64,000 nucleotides of DNA. It comes from Sipunculus nudus. Taxonomy: Eukaryota > Annelida > Sipuncula > Golfingiida > Sipunculidae. The stretch covers positions 20,966,882-21,030,881 of the forward strand of contig CM049317.1 in NCBI GenBank assembly GCA_026874595.1, given 5' to 3'. The notes under the pieces were generated by a model, which was given only the letters and a program-made list of their open reading frames with translations, searched no databases and was not told the origin of the DNA. This document shows positions 12,001 to 22,700 of this stretch, piece by piece (positions within the stretch are counted from its first letter, which is position 1; every line of letters starts with the position of its first letter). Position numbers and translations under genes: made by a program.

Positions 12001-15000
12001 GTATAGATAAATGAAATAGCACAGCACTGCATCTTTTTATTTCACGGTTCTTTAAACCTGTCTCAGCGGAGACATATATCGAACTATAGTTATGATAAAT
12101 AAGTCTTACCTGTCTGAATCCTTTAAATAAACAGATCCCTGCTACCACCAGTATTAGGACAGCCACACAGACGATTACAACAATAATAATAGTAAGTGCG
12201 TTCGTAGTAGCAGTAGGAGATGGTACCGTTTCGGCTGTAATATATTCATTATATTTTATATGAGTCACGTGAAAGCTTATTCCCTGTCGTCAGTTGGATA
12301 CATCGCACCTGTAAATATTTGAATACGTTACACACTATGCATCAATAGACGTTAAATATGTCTGTAACTTACATATTAGCGGTTCACAGTATTGCATGAA
12401 GACGCGGAAACCAAATTAGAAATACCCTTTCGGCAAGACTGCCCCACGCAGGCGTTTCTGTTGCCATATTCGCTATAAAGGCATTCCGACTAGGTCAAGC
12501 ATTCTATCAAGGATGAAACCGTGAGGTCGTTTGGTCTACTTCTAAAGTTTTACCGAGAACAGGCCTTTCTTCTGGCCCCATTACTGTACAATGTTACATC
12601 ATGGTATAACAAGGAAGAGTGCAACATATTATACGCACGTGTGGGAATTGTTATTGTTACGTTGATATATCTGCTCTGTGGTGTAACAGCCACTAGCTTA
12701 TCTACAAATATACCAGAAAGAAATACAAAAATAAAATGCGACAATAACAAGAAAAACTCCCGTATAATTTGATATTTCAGTAAGCTCAGACACTTTTTGA
12801 GGTAAACATTTCGTTTATCTATTTTTTTTCTAATTTTATAATGCTTTTGAAATCTTCCTTTTTCACCAAAAGAGAGCCAGTGGATTAGATTTCCCTTTTA
12901 GATATTTTTTTTCAGTTATTTACAGAATACACTCAAGGAACACATAGACACATACAGACAAGAAACATGCATCGGTTTAGTGGATCAGGTTTCTGAACTA
13001 AATCCGGGATGAAGCATAAAAGGCACAGAAGATGAAGATATTCTGCTGAGTCCTCTTACGTTTAGCTATTTCTTAACCCTCCATCAGACACATATATCAT
13101 AAATATGATAAGTAATATATATCTTGCATATATTGCTGCAATGCTTTATATTGTAAATAATATCACAGCTGCTCTGAATACTTCATATATAATGCTACGG
13201 AAATACGTACGGAAATTAGTCCACACCGATTAATTAACAATTACATATGAACATATTTTAATGCAAAATTTTTTAAATCAAAACTGAAACGTCACCGTTT
13301 TTTCGAAAACATAATGCTGCCTTCTTGAGATTGCAGTCAGCCGTTCTCCAGGATGCACCTGAAGCGCCCTGTGTTGTGATAATGGAACAGTTGCCGGTGT
13401 GGCGTGGTTGTCCTGGGGCCCAGCGCGGTAACACCGATGCTGTGAAATTTAGAATTAAAAAAATTAATAATGATATATTAAACCAAATAAAAAAAAGTTA
13501 TACACTTTTTACAAACATGCCTGCACGAGCTGCCAGGTATATGTCCTTACCCGTGTGTGCAAGTAGCTTAAGATATTATTTTCATTTTTTTTATAGATAT
13601 TAGCTTGGTACGCAATATCTGTTGATAATACATCTTGCTCTACATTCCTTTATTTTCACATGGAAGATTAAAAAATGGTCCCAGCCGAAACAATAACGGA
13701 GTATTCCTGGAATTTACCACAGTTAATTTCGCCGGGGTTTCGTGCGAGCCTTGTTTAAGCCGCTCCTCAGATATCTGGCCTTTTGCATGAATATTCCCTC
13801 AGAGTTCCTGAAATCGGAGTTCTTGTCCAGTACTATAAAGAATATAGGTCACTTGGGTTTCAAAGATATTTTCCTTTCAGAGCCTATAAGATTGTTAAAT
13901 TAGAAGTTTCTAGGTCCAAGTGTTACGGTTTGTGCCTGCTAACGGACAAGGGGTGATAGCATTAGCTAATATGACTCCAAGTCAGCTGAGCTAATGACTT
14001 GTACTGACTTGGAAGCAATCTCCCTTCCTGCAACCAGTCGTCTTTCCTGAGTCCGACCCACAACTGAGTACAGTGTTTCTTGTCCTGGTCATGCCATTTA
14101 CTGCTGACGAGCTTCCGGTCCTCGTCTGATGACATCATCGCAAGGTCCATACCCAACTTCCGGCACTTGTGACGTGCGTCGTACCAGCTTGCAGCGTAAC
14201 ACCCGTACATGAACACACGGTCTTGTACTGTCAGACAGTCAACAGGGTTCACTGGGTATGATGCACAGGTCATGTTACCTGGTAAAGATATAGGTACATG
14301 AGGCACACGAAATATAATTCAGTTAAACATAAATCACCGATGTTGACAATCAAAATTTATCAAAGCATTTTTATATATTTTTTTGTGGAGGTAACCGTAT
14401 CCATTTTTTAATGTTAACTTAACTACGTGTATGTACATCATCAGAATTCCATTCTGGTTTCGTACAACGTGACAGGGTAGTATCACATGCTGCCTCTTAT
14501 TTCATATCTAGGGGTTAACCAGGTCCGGTGACTACTGCACCTGCGGGCCCTGCTTGCCTTAACTTCCCCATTGCTGAGATTCGAACTCACGATCTCCCGG
14601 CTTTGGGTCATGTTCTTTACCCCTGAGCCGCACAAGCCAGTTTATCAAAGAAATTCACATGACGAGTTCTTATTATATTTACGTAGAAAAGATTTGACTT
14701 ATCATCGTACGTACTAAACTTGGCCACTGGGTTAATCCTTATCAGAATGAGTATATTTCATGTTTCTGATTTAATTGTTCTTTTAAAACACCTTTTCCAT
14801 GAGCATGGGCACAGCGCATGATGATTATATGTTGTATTCGGGTAAAATAAATCATCGTCGCTTGTTTCTATAAGTAACATGGAATACAAGGGATTTCTGA
14901 AGGAACCTCGCCGTTTTATCACTTCAACTTGATACATGACTCAACATATCCATTCTCTGTCGATGGACAAGACTTTAACACTCACTGCCAATCGCCACAA

Positions 15001-17350
15001 ACCGGCGTTGCTAATTTGATCGATTACGTTCTGATTATACTTTCGACAGAACTGAAACCTCTTACGAATGTTTATGTTGACTTCAGCTGATTCAGTATTA
15101 ATGCTTTAATTAATTAAGTTATGACTAAAAATGTGGTTCGTAAGTATGTATGTTATCGGAATGTTACTTTTGGCATAAATGTTTCACTGAATTATACGTA
15201 TGACTTACCTTGACAAATGTAACCGTAACGATCCACGGTACAGTTGTCAACCTCCATGACCCTGTCTCTCATGTGGTAGTTACCGCAGATCATGAAGGGC
15301 TTCCAGTTCTGACGGGAGAACTCATCCCCTGGTAAAGGAAAAATAACGTCATGAACAAAGGACTACCGATAGCAAATCGAATATTCAAATCGAACGTCAA
15401 ACGTATGTACCAATATTCTCCATCAGGCATTGCAAAGTTCTGATTTCAGGTAAGACTTATCCTCAAAAAAAGTTGTTCGTGTTTTCCATTGTTCTCTTAT
15501 AGTGTTGATGGTATATTACATTATTAGTAGGATCCTCAATACCGTATTATTGTCGCCAGCTTCTTGCTAGATGCGTATCGTTGTGTCTGTTCGTCTGTCC
15601 GTCTTTTTGTCCATCGATTTTCTCAGACATGCCTGAAGGCAAGTTATTCAAAATTTTGACTACGCATCAGAAAAAAAAGCCTATTGTTTTCTATGCGCTA
15701 TAGCCCATTAAAAAATGTGCATCTAGATAAGTATGAATTGTCATTAAGTGCGATATCTCAAATACTATAAAAATTACTATTGTTAAGACTTCAAAGAAAT
15801 TGGATTCATTGCTTTTCTGTCTTAAGACAAGCGGCCTTATTCTGTCGTAACCATTGGTACGCATTTCGTGGTAAAACTTGTGAAATTCTAAATTTAGAGC
15901 CTGTTTTCTATCTCGGTCGCCTTTTCTGGTAAACACAGCTAGCTATGTGCATGGGGTACCATTTGACACGTTTTCATTGACAGAGTCGTAAATTTTGTGA
16001 AATCCCGTCACGTTTGGCGACACACGAGATTCAGTGAGATTTAGCAAAAACGGTTGCAACTCAGTAACTGTGTTTTATGCTAGAGAAGTCTGTTTTTTGC
16101 TCTGCGTTGGATAACACTTGACAAGCTTTCAGTGAAAACAATGCAAATCTCGTCAAAACGTGAAACATGAAAATGCTTATAACTCGGTCACTTGTCATGC
16201 TAGAGAGGCTTGTCTATGCACTGTGTCTCTTTTGATCGCTCCATCGAATCTCTTCAAATTTTGTTTAGTTTGCAAAGAAATAGGATACTATGGTATCGTT
16301 TACGGCTTTCTCTTGGAGAGGGCTGGTGACTATGCCATGTTACATCCTGTTGGAAATGTGCTACAGTATGCCCACTCGTAAACATAAATGGGATACAATG
16401 ATATATGTGGTAATTTTTATATTTAAATGAACAAAAAATGATTAAGCAAAATATTTGCAATACTGTTTTTGATCTGTAACATTTTTATCAATAGTGATAT
16501 CAAGATTTCTTTCATTGTTGAAAATCGGTTTTAAATGTGTTTATACAGAGTACAAGGAACCCTTACCAATTTGTCCTCCATCAAGCCACGTCCACGTAAG
16601 GAATCTCTCCCTTCTCAGAGACAGCCAGGCCTCAGCGGCTCCGAATGACGTCAAAGCTTGCTCCAAAGCCGGCAGATCAGATTGGTCCTCGATCACCGGA
16701 ACCCTGTAGCCTGGACCCAACTCAGGGCATTTTGATTCCGCCTCTGTCCACGTGACTGAACCATTAAGTACCTTGACTCTGTTATCTACAAAAGTCAACA
16801 CCAAGCCAAAAATCTTCTTACAGTGGCAACCATACATATTTAGTAGATTGACAAAAGGTTTGATGTATGCAAACAGATCCTATGATCGTTATCAATAGTA
16901 AATCAGGGAATATAAATATATAAAGAGACCAATCAGGGTGGATACAGGGGTATCAGGGGGTTAAACATCAACCTCACAGAGAGGAATTACTAAGACTGAC
17001 TGACTAACCTGACTGACTGAATGAATGAAGGAATTAATGAGTGACATTCATTTCTTCCAAAGGTTAAAGGTTGCAATATACAGCGTAAATAACACATTTA
17101 AAAATTATATACACAGTAATACCTTGCCTCGTGTCCACCTCAGTTTAGCGACCACTTCAAATAACGACCACTTTTTCACGGTCTCGATTTTTTTTATAAT
17201 ACAGGTAAGATTTACCCTTAAACAGGTTTCACATACGACGTAGAGAAAGATTTGTTTTGCTCTTGATATCAGACCACGCTTAGACGTTCATATAAAATGT
17301 GACCACTTTATCCAGGCCCGTAACGGTTGGCGGTCGTAATTTCCAGGTTT

Positions 17351-17405
<55 letters not shown>

Positions 17406-18032
17406 GTGTGTGTACTTGAAACAGTTAAAATGAGTTACATTTACATATAAATACATTGCACTCAAACATATGACTATAAACAATACACTTACTGTTCACG
17501 TATAGGTGGGACTTGTATACATTCATTATATTGTTATCCCCTCTAGGTCAACTTAACATAGGTATAATAAATACATGACAAACTGCATGTTTCGTTTCAA
17601 TGAATGAATGAGTAACTTAAATGTATTCCAAAGGACCAAGATTGCAATATACAGTATAACTATATATAGAGAGAGGGTGTTGTGGCTGACATGTAACAGT
17701 TCAGCTTATGTAAGTTACATATGCATATAAATAAATTGCACTTTAACATGAAGTACAAGCTTGATATCACTATAAACAATAATCGTACCTTTCACGTACA
17801 TGTGGGACTTCGGCACCTGTGTACCTTCAATATATTGTTATCTCCTCGTGGTGAACTGTCTATGTTAATAGACACAATAACTACATGACACGCTGCATGC
17901 TTCATTTCCATGTAAATAAAGATAACTCTACTGACAATGAAATCATACCAACTTACCTCCATTCGCCACTTTAAGACAGAAGAAAAGTTGTAAGAACATA
18001 CACAAGAAGCTCATGGTGGCGGATGTAAACAT
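8338..18032 (-). CDS. Gene A: type I membrane receptor with two C-type lectin-like domains and a long cytosolic tail
   Basis: Thirteen coding exons on the minus strand: 17957-18032, 16567-16785, 15209-15328, 14009-14278, 13296-13439, 12110-12234, 11244-11507, 10720-10869, 10427-10615, 9805-9870, 9564-9623, 9280-9339, 8338-9090. All junctions are GT-AG and the phases join into one frame of 831 codons. Order of parts: signal peptide (about 1-25), CTLD1 (26-138), CTLD2 (139-276), Thr/Pro stalk, transmembrane helix (about 290-313), juxtamembrane KGFRQ, then about 520 cytosolic residues. These comprise an unassigned module (exons 7-9), small phase-0 exons and a charged tail. Exon lengths 1, 3, 4, 5, 8, 9, 10 and 11 match gene C exactly, which supports the model. 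CTLD membrane proteins usually act in recognition or adhesion; the ligand and signalling here are unknown. First Met at 18032; a second Met six codons later is possible. Confidence 0.82.
9280..9623 (-). CDS. Gene A exons 11-12: tandemly duplicated 60-nt exons
   Basis: Exon 11 (9564-9623, RHGSISWSGSNKEYRVSTAQ) and exon 12 (9280-9339, RQGSFSCSGSNTEKHDSTSE) are both 20 codons, phase 0, with near-identical flanking intron sequence (CTTATGCTAG followed by a TTTTTCAGGTTGTCA tract). Gene C has a single counterpart at 48974-49033. Because each is symmetric, either can be skipped without a frameshift. Confidence 0.75.
9805..11507 (-). CDS. Gene A exons 7-10: conserved cytosolic module of unknown family
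   Basis: Exon 7 (11244-11507, 88 codons), exon 8 (10720-10869, 50), exon 9 (10427-10615, 63) and exon 10 (9805-9870, 22) are all phase 0. The predicted chain is mixed alpha/beta with beta-strand-like stretches (EEITLEIFAF, ECTLVTELTL, RPFRIYIKFSWKK). Residues shared by A, B and C include LRKDLH, KGSN, an A-x-[FY]-I-I stretch and FSWKK. I do not recognise the family. The module begins right after the membrane with NPYLSL, which contains a YxxL-type sorting motif. Exon 10 (VNEVQK..AGS) may be a linker. Confidence 0.75.
12110..12234 (-). CDS. Gene A exon 6: stalk and transmembrane helix
   Basis: Encodes AETVPSPTATTN, a short Pro/Thr stalk likely to be O-glycosylated, then about 24 hydrophobic residues (TIIIVVIVCVAVLILVVAGI) and the basic stop-transfer end FKGFRQ. 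It enters in phase 1 and leaves in phase 0, so every later exon is phase 0. Confidence 0.88.
13296..14278 (-). CDS. Gene A exons 4-5: CTLD2
   Basis: Exon 4 (14009-14278) encodes a long-form CTLD start (NMTCASYPVNPVDC, giving the N-terminal hairpin cysteines), WYDARHKCRKLGMDLA and the WIGL-like LWVGLRK. Exon 5 (13296-13439) encodes RWAPGQPRHTGNCSII and SWRTADCNLKKAALC. The W.PGQP frame is that of a QPD-type loop, but the calcium-ligand Asp is Arg (QPR), and WND is replaced by WRT. The fold should be intact, with canonical calcium coordination lost. Exon 4 uses the donor AAGTCAGT. Confidence 0.85.
13730..13992 (+). repeat. Family R fragment in gene A intron 4, ending beside the exon 4 donor
   Basis: A truncated R copy with landmarks TTCTAGGTCCAAG, CTAACGGACAAGGGGTGATAG and the terminus AAGTCAGCTGAGCTAA. 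Its end is only about 15 bases from the exon 4 splice donor at 14007-14008. Gene C carries the same insertion at the same site (54080-54308), so it predates the split of A and C. Confidence 0.65.
14405..14642 (-). repeat. tRNA-derived SINE in gene A intron 3
   Basis: On the minus strand a tRNA-like head (about 14566-14640) has a D-arm-like GCGGCTCAGGGGTAAAGA and a B box GAGTTCGAATC. It is followed by a body (GGTGCAGTAGTCAC, then GTCACG and GGAATTCT) shared with 33815-34192. A head plus family-specific body is the classic SINE layout. Confidence 0.6.
15209..16785 (-). CDS. Gene A exons 2-3: CTLD1
   Basis: Exon 2 (16567-16785) encodes the first half: TWTEAESKC helix 1 with the first conserved Cys, VPVIEDQSDLPAL, the WIGL-like AWLSLRR and WTWLDG. 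Exon 3 (15209-15328) encodes QNWKPFMICG, then DNCTVDRYGYIC with the remaining three cysteines of a short-form CTLD. The EPN/QPD and WND calcium motifs of sugar-binding CTLDs are absent, so calcium-dependent sugar binding by this domain is unlikely. Sequons NGS and NCT suggest N-glycosylation. Confidence 0.85.
17020..17950. repeat. Internal duplication in gene A intron 1
   Basis: The block with landmarks GAATGAATGA, TTGCAATATACAG, ATAAATA(C/A)ATTGCACT and GTGGGACTT occurs at about 17020-17590 and again at 17595-17912. Genes B and C each have one copy (about 40920-41150 and 60340-60560). A TA microsatellite (17353-17402) separates parts of the first copy. Confidence 0.6.
17353..17402. repeat. 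TA microsatellite, gene A intron 1
   Basis: About 25 perfect TA units. Confidence 0.9.
17957..18032 (-). CDS. Gene A exon 1: signal peptide
   Basis: Encodes MFTSATMSFLCMFLQLFFCL and a short KVANG end, then the donor GTAAGT. The hydrophobic core flanked by small residues is a standard secretory signal. The exon is 76 nt with the same phase as in B and C. Cleavage is probably near VANG, just before the first CTLD. Confidence 0.85.
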
Positions 18033-18039
18033 TATGCCT

Positions 18040-18160
18040 CAAATTAACGTCCTTAGACTTTGATATGTCAAAAACAAGGCATGTATTCTGTGTGTGCTCT
18101 GTAGGTCATGGTTTTCATGTGGTTTTACGCTGACGTGATTATATCTTTATACGACACTGA
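18040..18160 (-). promoter_or_regulatory. Candidate core promoter of gene A
   Basis: On the minus strand TATAAAG (18145-18151) lies about 115 bases upstream of the ATG, followed by a block around CACGTCAGCGTAAAACCACATG that is conserved upstream of B and C. The context resembles a TATA promoter with a short 5' UTR. The transcription start is not determined. Confidence 0.5.
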
Positions 18161-18507
18161 ACGGGAGGTTAATCCCCTTGACTGGTACACCAAGGTATAA
18201 TGAGGACTACTTTAGGTATTATAAACTTGAACTCCTTATCTAATACAATTAACTGGTGATATGCTTGATAGGTCATGGGGTGTATATTCTTTTACAACTA
18301 TTACGTCATGTAGCTTTTGAGCAGAAGTTTTTAATTATTAAGCATCATACATGTGTCGCGATTGCATTCTTTCATGATAAAATAGTAGACACTCTATATA
18401 TCCCATAATTATTTCTATCATTATGTTTGACAATTTATTTTGGCCAACATCCTTTATAATGGATTTTGTTATATTACACAAGAATATATCACCTGTCTGC
18501 AGCTACT

Positions 18508-18545
18508 GGGGTCTCTCTCTCTCTCTCTCTCGCTCGATCGAATGA
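18508..18545. repeat. (CT)n tract with CGATCGA, conserved upstream of all three genes
   Basis: CT repeats followed by GCTCGATCGA, about 480 bases upstream of the gene A start. Equivalent tracts lie at 41815-41886 and 61228-61265, and all three are followed by a TTCTGTTTCACTC tract. Confidence 0.65.
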
Positions 18546-19765
18546 TGGATAGTTCTGTTTCACTCAATTTTCACGCGGAGTAATTCAATCAACCCCCCGC
18601 CCTATTCAAAGGATAATTTTTTACATATGGGAAATGAAATTGGAATGACCACCCAAGCAACATTTTGACCTAAATATTGATATAGAAATACAATCCTCTA
18701 ATCCCATACGTGGAGGCTAAACGAAGAGGTGCTCAAATGATGTAAACAATCATTAAAAGGTGTGGATTGTATAAATAGAAATATTATTCATGTTATAATT
18801 CCTCCGCCGGGAGGCGGTAGGCGGATTTCATCTTGTTTTTTTTTCCAACTTTCCGACTTTTAGTTATTCCGGTTAAGATGACATCACACGGTCACTGAAT
18901 TTCTAAATGATTGAAGGAATGCAAGGATGAAAGAAGGAACGAATAAGTTACAATTTTTTTCAACAGAAAAAGATTGTCCCATGTAACCAGAGTACAAATT
19001 AACGGTAGATAAATACGAAATTCAGAAAAAAAAACAGCAAGTTACACATATATTCATATGAAATTCTAATGAATCGTATAATTTTCCTGTAACAAATAGA
19101 TATATTTTATTTTGATCACTACTAAATAAATGGAAATCTTCTTAAGCTTAGAAAAATCTTGAAAATAAAATTTTATTTTTATCACATGACTAGCAGCCGT
19201 TGGAGAGAAAATGTATGTAATTATAAATCGTGTGCATGTTTTGATGTATATTTAATGTATATTGTTTTATACAGACAAACATATATTTACAGCCATAGTC
19301 CCTTAAAATAAGCAATATGTTGAATATATATTTTTTTTTCAAATCTAAAGCTTAGATTCCATTTGACCAAAATGTGGTATGAGCCTTTCAAATTTGCTGG
19401 CCATGCCGGAACGGATTAATTATATATTTTCTATATGCCTGCATCGGGTCTTCTAGGATACGCAATCAGCATGCTAGATCCGTCAATATGGAATCTCGCT
19501 CTATTTATTAGTCAATGATTTTATCCTCATTTCGGATTTCGGAACCTTTTCTTAAAACAGCTAAAATAAAACTATTATGTAAAAATATATATGTAAAAAA
19601 ATTTGAAAAACTGCAACAGTGAAACAAATCATAAAATGTAAGTTGCTAGTACATGTCATACAGTGAATGGGTTTATCTTAAGGCACTTTTTTGGTCAATA
19701 TTTTGCTGTTACTGAGAATACATCCGGTTTTGATGTTTAAATGCTGTGTTTAAACATATAATTAA

Positions 19766-22700
19766 AACAAGTGACCCATGGGTCATGACGCTCAGCTATC
19801 TGGGAAGAGATTCGCAAAAGGGAATTTTATCATCAGAATGATAGTATATACCCATTCAACTGAAGCATCAATCAGATTTACCAACAGGCCAAGATTTGGT
19901 CGGTATTTATATATCTCAAAAATAGAGAAAAAATGTGTAAACTTTAAAAACTAGAATACGGGTAGCCGACAAATGACTACGTGTATCCGCCAAAATCAGA
20001 GTGGAACGGTTGAAGTGAGGTATGGATTGAGTAGCAAGGGGAAATAGAGTGAGGTATGTTGCATATTAGTAGGATGTCTGCAGCCTAAATATGTATGTAG
20101 GTTGTGCCACCTACCACAAATCCAGAAAGCTGTCCAAGTTGTATACATATGCAAAATTTTAGGCAGAAAAGTCAAACCACTACATGTATATGAGCGATTT
20201 TAGCCTACGGCAGACAAACAGACAGACGCTGTGCAAAAATGGTTGCAGGTGGCCCCTCCAGTTTTGTGTATGATAAAGACCTATGTGAGATCTATACACA
20301 TGCAAAATTTTGGCCCAATCGGTCAAAAGGTTCCCGAGATATGAGCTTGGATGTGATCAGCGTGAACGTGAATGTAGGTGGCGCCACCTGTCATAAAATC
20401 AAGAAAGCTTTCCAGGATGTATACGCATGACAAATTTCAGGTGAATTAGTCAATTCACTGCAGAGATATGTGTGATTTTAACCCAAGGCGGATGAACAGA
20501 TGGACACTGTGCAAACATGGTTACAGGTGGCGCCACCATTTTCTTTGTATGTTATAGAGCTATCCAAGGGCTACATTTGTATAAATTTTATTTCCTGATC
20601 GGTCAAACGGTTCCCGAGATATGAGCTTGGATGTGATCAGCGTGAACGTGAATGTAGGTGGCGCCACCTGTCATAAAATCAAGAAAGCTATCCAGGATGT
20701 ATACGCATGACGAATTTCAGGTGAATTAGTCAATTCACTGCAGTGATATGAGAGATTTTAACCTAAGGCGGATGAACAGATGGAACCTGTGCAAACATGG
20801 TTAGAGTTGGCGCCACCATTTTTTTGTGTTTTTTTTTCCCCTGATCGTTCAAACGGCTCCCGAGATATGAGGGTTTATGTGTGGAAACAGACGCAAAAAT
20901 TGACGCTGGATAGAGAGGAAAGGTCAGAGGTCAACACAAATTGGTTAGGCACTAGTTTCGGAAAAATTGGTCCATTATTCTCAGAGGAACACTCTGGAAA
21001 CGAACGTGGCGGCGGCGGAGGAACCCGGTCAAAAACATAGTATCCGCAAAACTTCGTTTTGGCGGATACAAAAAAACAGGTGGCTCTAACAGTCTGCAGA
21101 AACTAATAAAAACACTTAATGGTCAATGTCCATGCAAAGAATCATGATGATCTCCGCATAAGTTGTTCAGATACTTCAGCTTTTGTATCAAATTGTCCAT
21201 TATTCTAGAGGATACTTCAGAGTCCTATAGCTTGAAGGATATGGGTAACAGAGACCTAATTTCAAGTTTCCCCAGGCACTTTCCATGGGCCTCCTTGCAT
21301 GACAAGAATGAAGATTCTAGGTCCAGTTGTTGCAATTTGTACCCTGTTGACAGATAACCACATCTTTAAAGGTCTCAAAAAAGAGAAAAAAAAATCGTAA
21401 AAATTTGAAAAAAATAGAGGTGGCACCACCAGTCTGCAGGAACTGATGAAACAGCTCATGATCAATATGTATGCCAAAAAATCATGACCATCAGTGTTGT
21501 AGTTATTGAGATACTGCAGTTTTTGTATCAAATTTTCCATTATTCTCGGAGGTATTTTGGAGCCATACAGCTTAAAGAATATGGGTAACAGAGACCTAAT
21601 TTCAGGTTTCCATGGATACTTTTCATGGGTCTCCTTGTGTATCAAGAATGAAGATTCTAGGTCCAGTTTTTATGATTTGTGCCCTGTTAACAGATGTTCA
21701 TATCTTTAAAGGTCTCAAAAATAGAGAAAAAAATCGTATAAAAAACCCTGAACAAATACAGGTTGTGCCACCAGTCTGCAGAAACTGATAAAACACTCCA
21801 TGATCAAATCAATGCAAACAATTATGGTGATCTCTGCATTAGCTGTTCAGATACTTCAGCTTTTGTATCAAATTTTCCATTATTCTGAGCTGTACTTTTG
21901 AGTGCCATAGCTCCAAGGATATGAGTAACAGAGACCTAATTTCAGGTTTCCATGGAGACTTATTATGGGTCTACCTGTGTGTCAAGAATAAAGATTCTAG
22001 GTCCAGTCGTTACGATTTGTACCCTGTTGACAGATAACTACATCCTTAAAGGTCTCAAAAAAAGAGAAAAAAAATTGTGAAAATTTGAAAAAAATACAGA
22101 TGGCGCCACCAGTTTGCAGGAACTGATGGAACGCCTCTTGATCAATATGTATGCCAAAAATCATGACCATCAGAGTTGGAGATATTAAGATGTTGCAGTT
22201 TGTTTTTATCAAATTTTCCATTATTCTGGGGGGTTATTGGGAGCCCTTAACAGCTCAAAGGATATGGGTAACAGAGACCTTCTTTCAGGTTTCCATGGAG
22301 ACTTTTCATGTACCTCTCAGTGTGTCAAGAATGAAGATTCTAGGTCCAGTCTCTATGATTTGTGCCCTATAAACAGCTGTTCACATTTTCAAAGGTCTCA
22401 AAATAGTCAAAACAATTCGTAAAATTGAAAAATACAGGTGAGGCCACCAGTCTGCAGAAACTGATGAAACATCTCATGATCAATAAGTATGCCAAAAATC
22501 ATGACCATCAGTGATGTAGTTAATGAGATATTGAAGTTTTTGTATGAAATTTTTGACTATTCTGGGGGGTACTTTGGGGCCCCATAGCTCGAAGGAAATG
22601 GGTAACAGAGACCTAATTTCTGGTTTCCTGGAGATTTTTCAGGGACCTCTCAGAATCCCAAGTTACAAGGTTCTAGGTCCAGCGGTTACGATTTGTTCCT

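Larger units (their letters stand above)
18033..19765. repeat. 5' flank of gene A, duplicated as the 5' flank of gene B
   Basis: Aligns in order with 41279-44508. Landmarks include the promoter block, the CT tract, CCTCCGCCGGGAGGCGGTAG (18803-18822; also at 43523-43542), ACATATATTCATATGAAATT and CGGAACGGA. The copy near B is longer because of microsatellite and other insertions between 41890 and 43370. Confidence 0.7.

Noticed and set aside
13325-13603. Plus-strand open frame of 92 codons
   Set aside because: Antisense shadow of gene A exon 5; the minus-strand reading has CTLD residues, splice sites and a paralogue in frame. The similar frame at 52843-53040 is the shadow of gene C exon 5.
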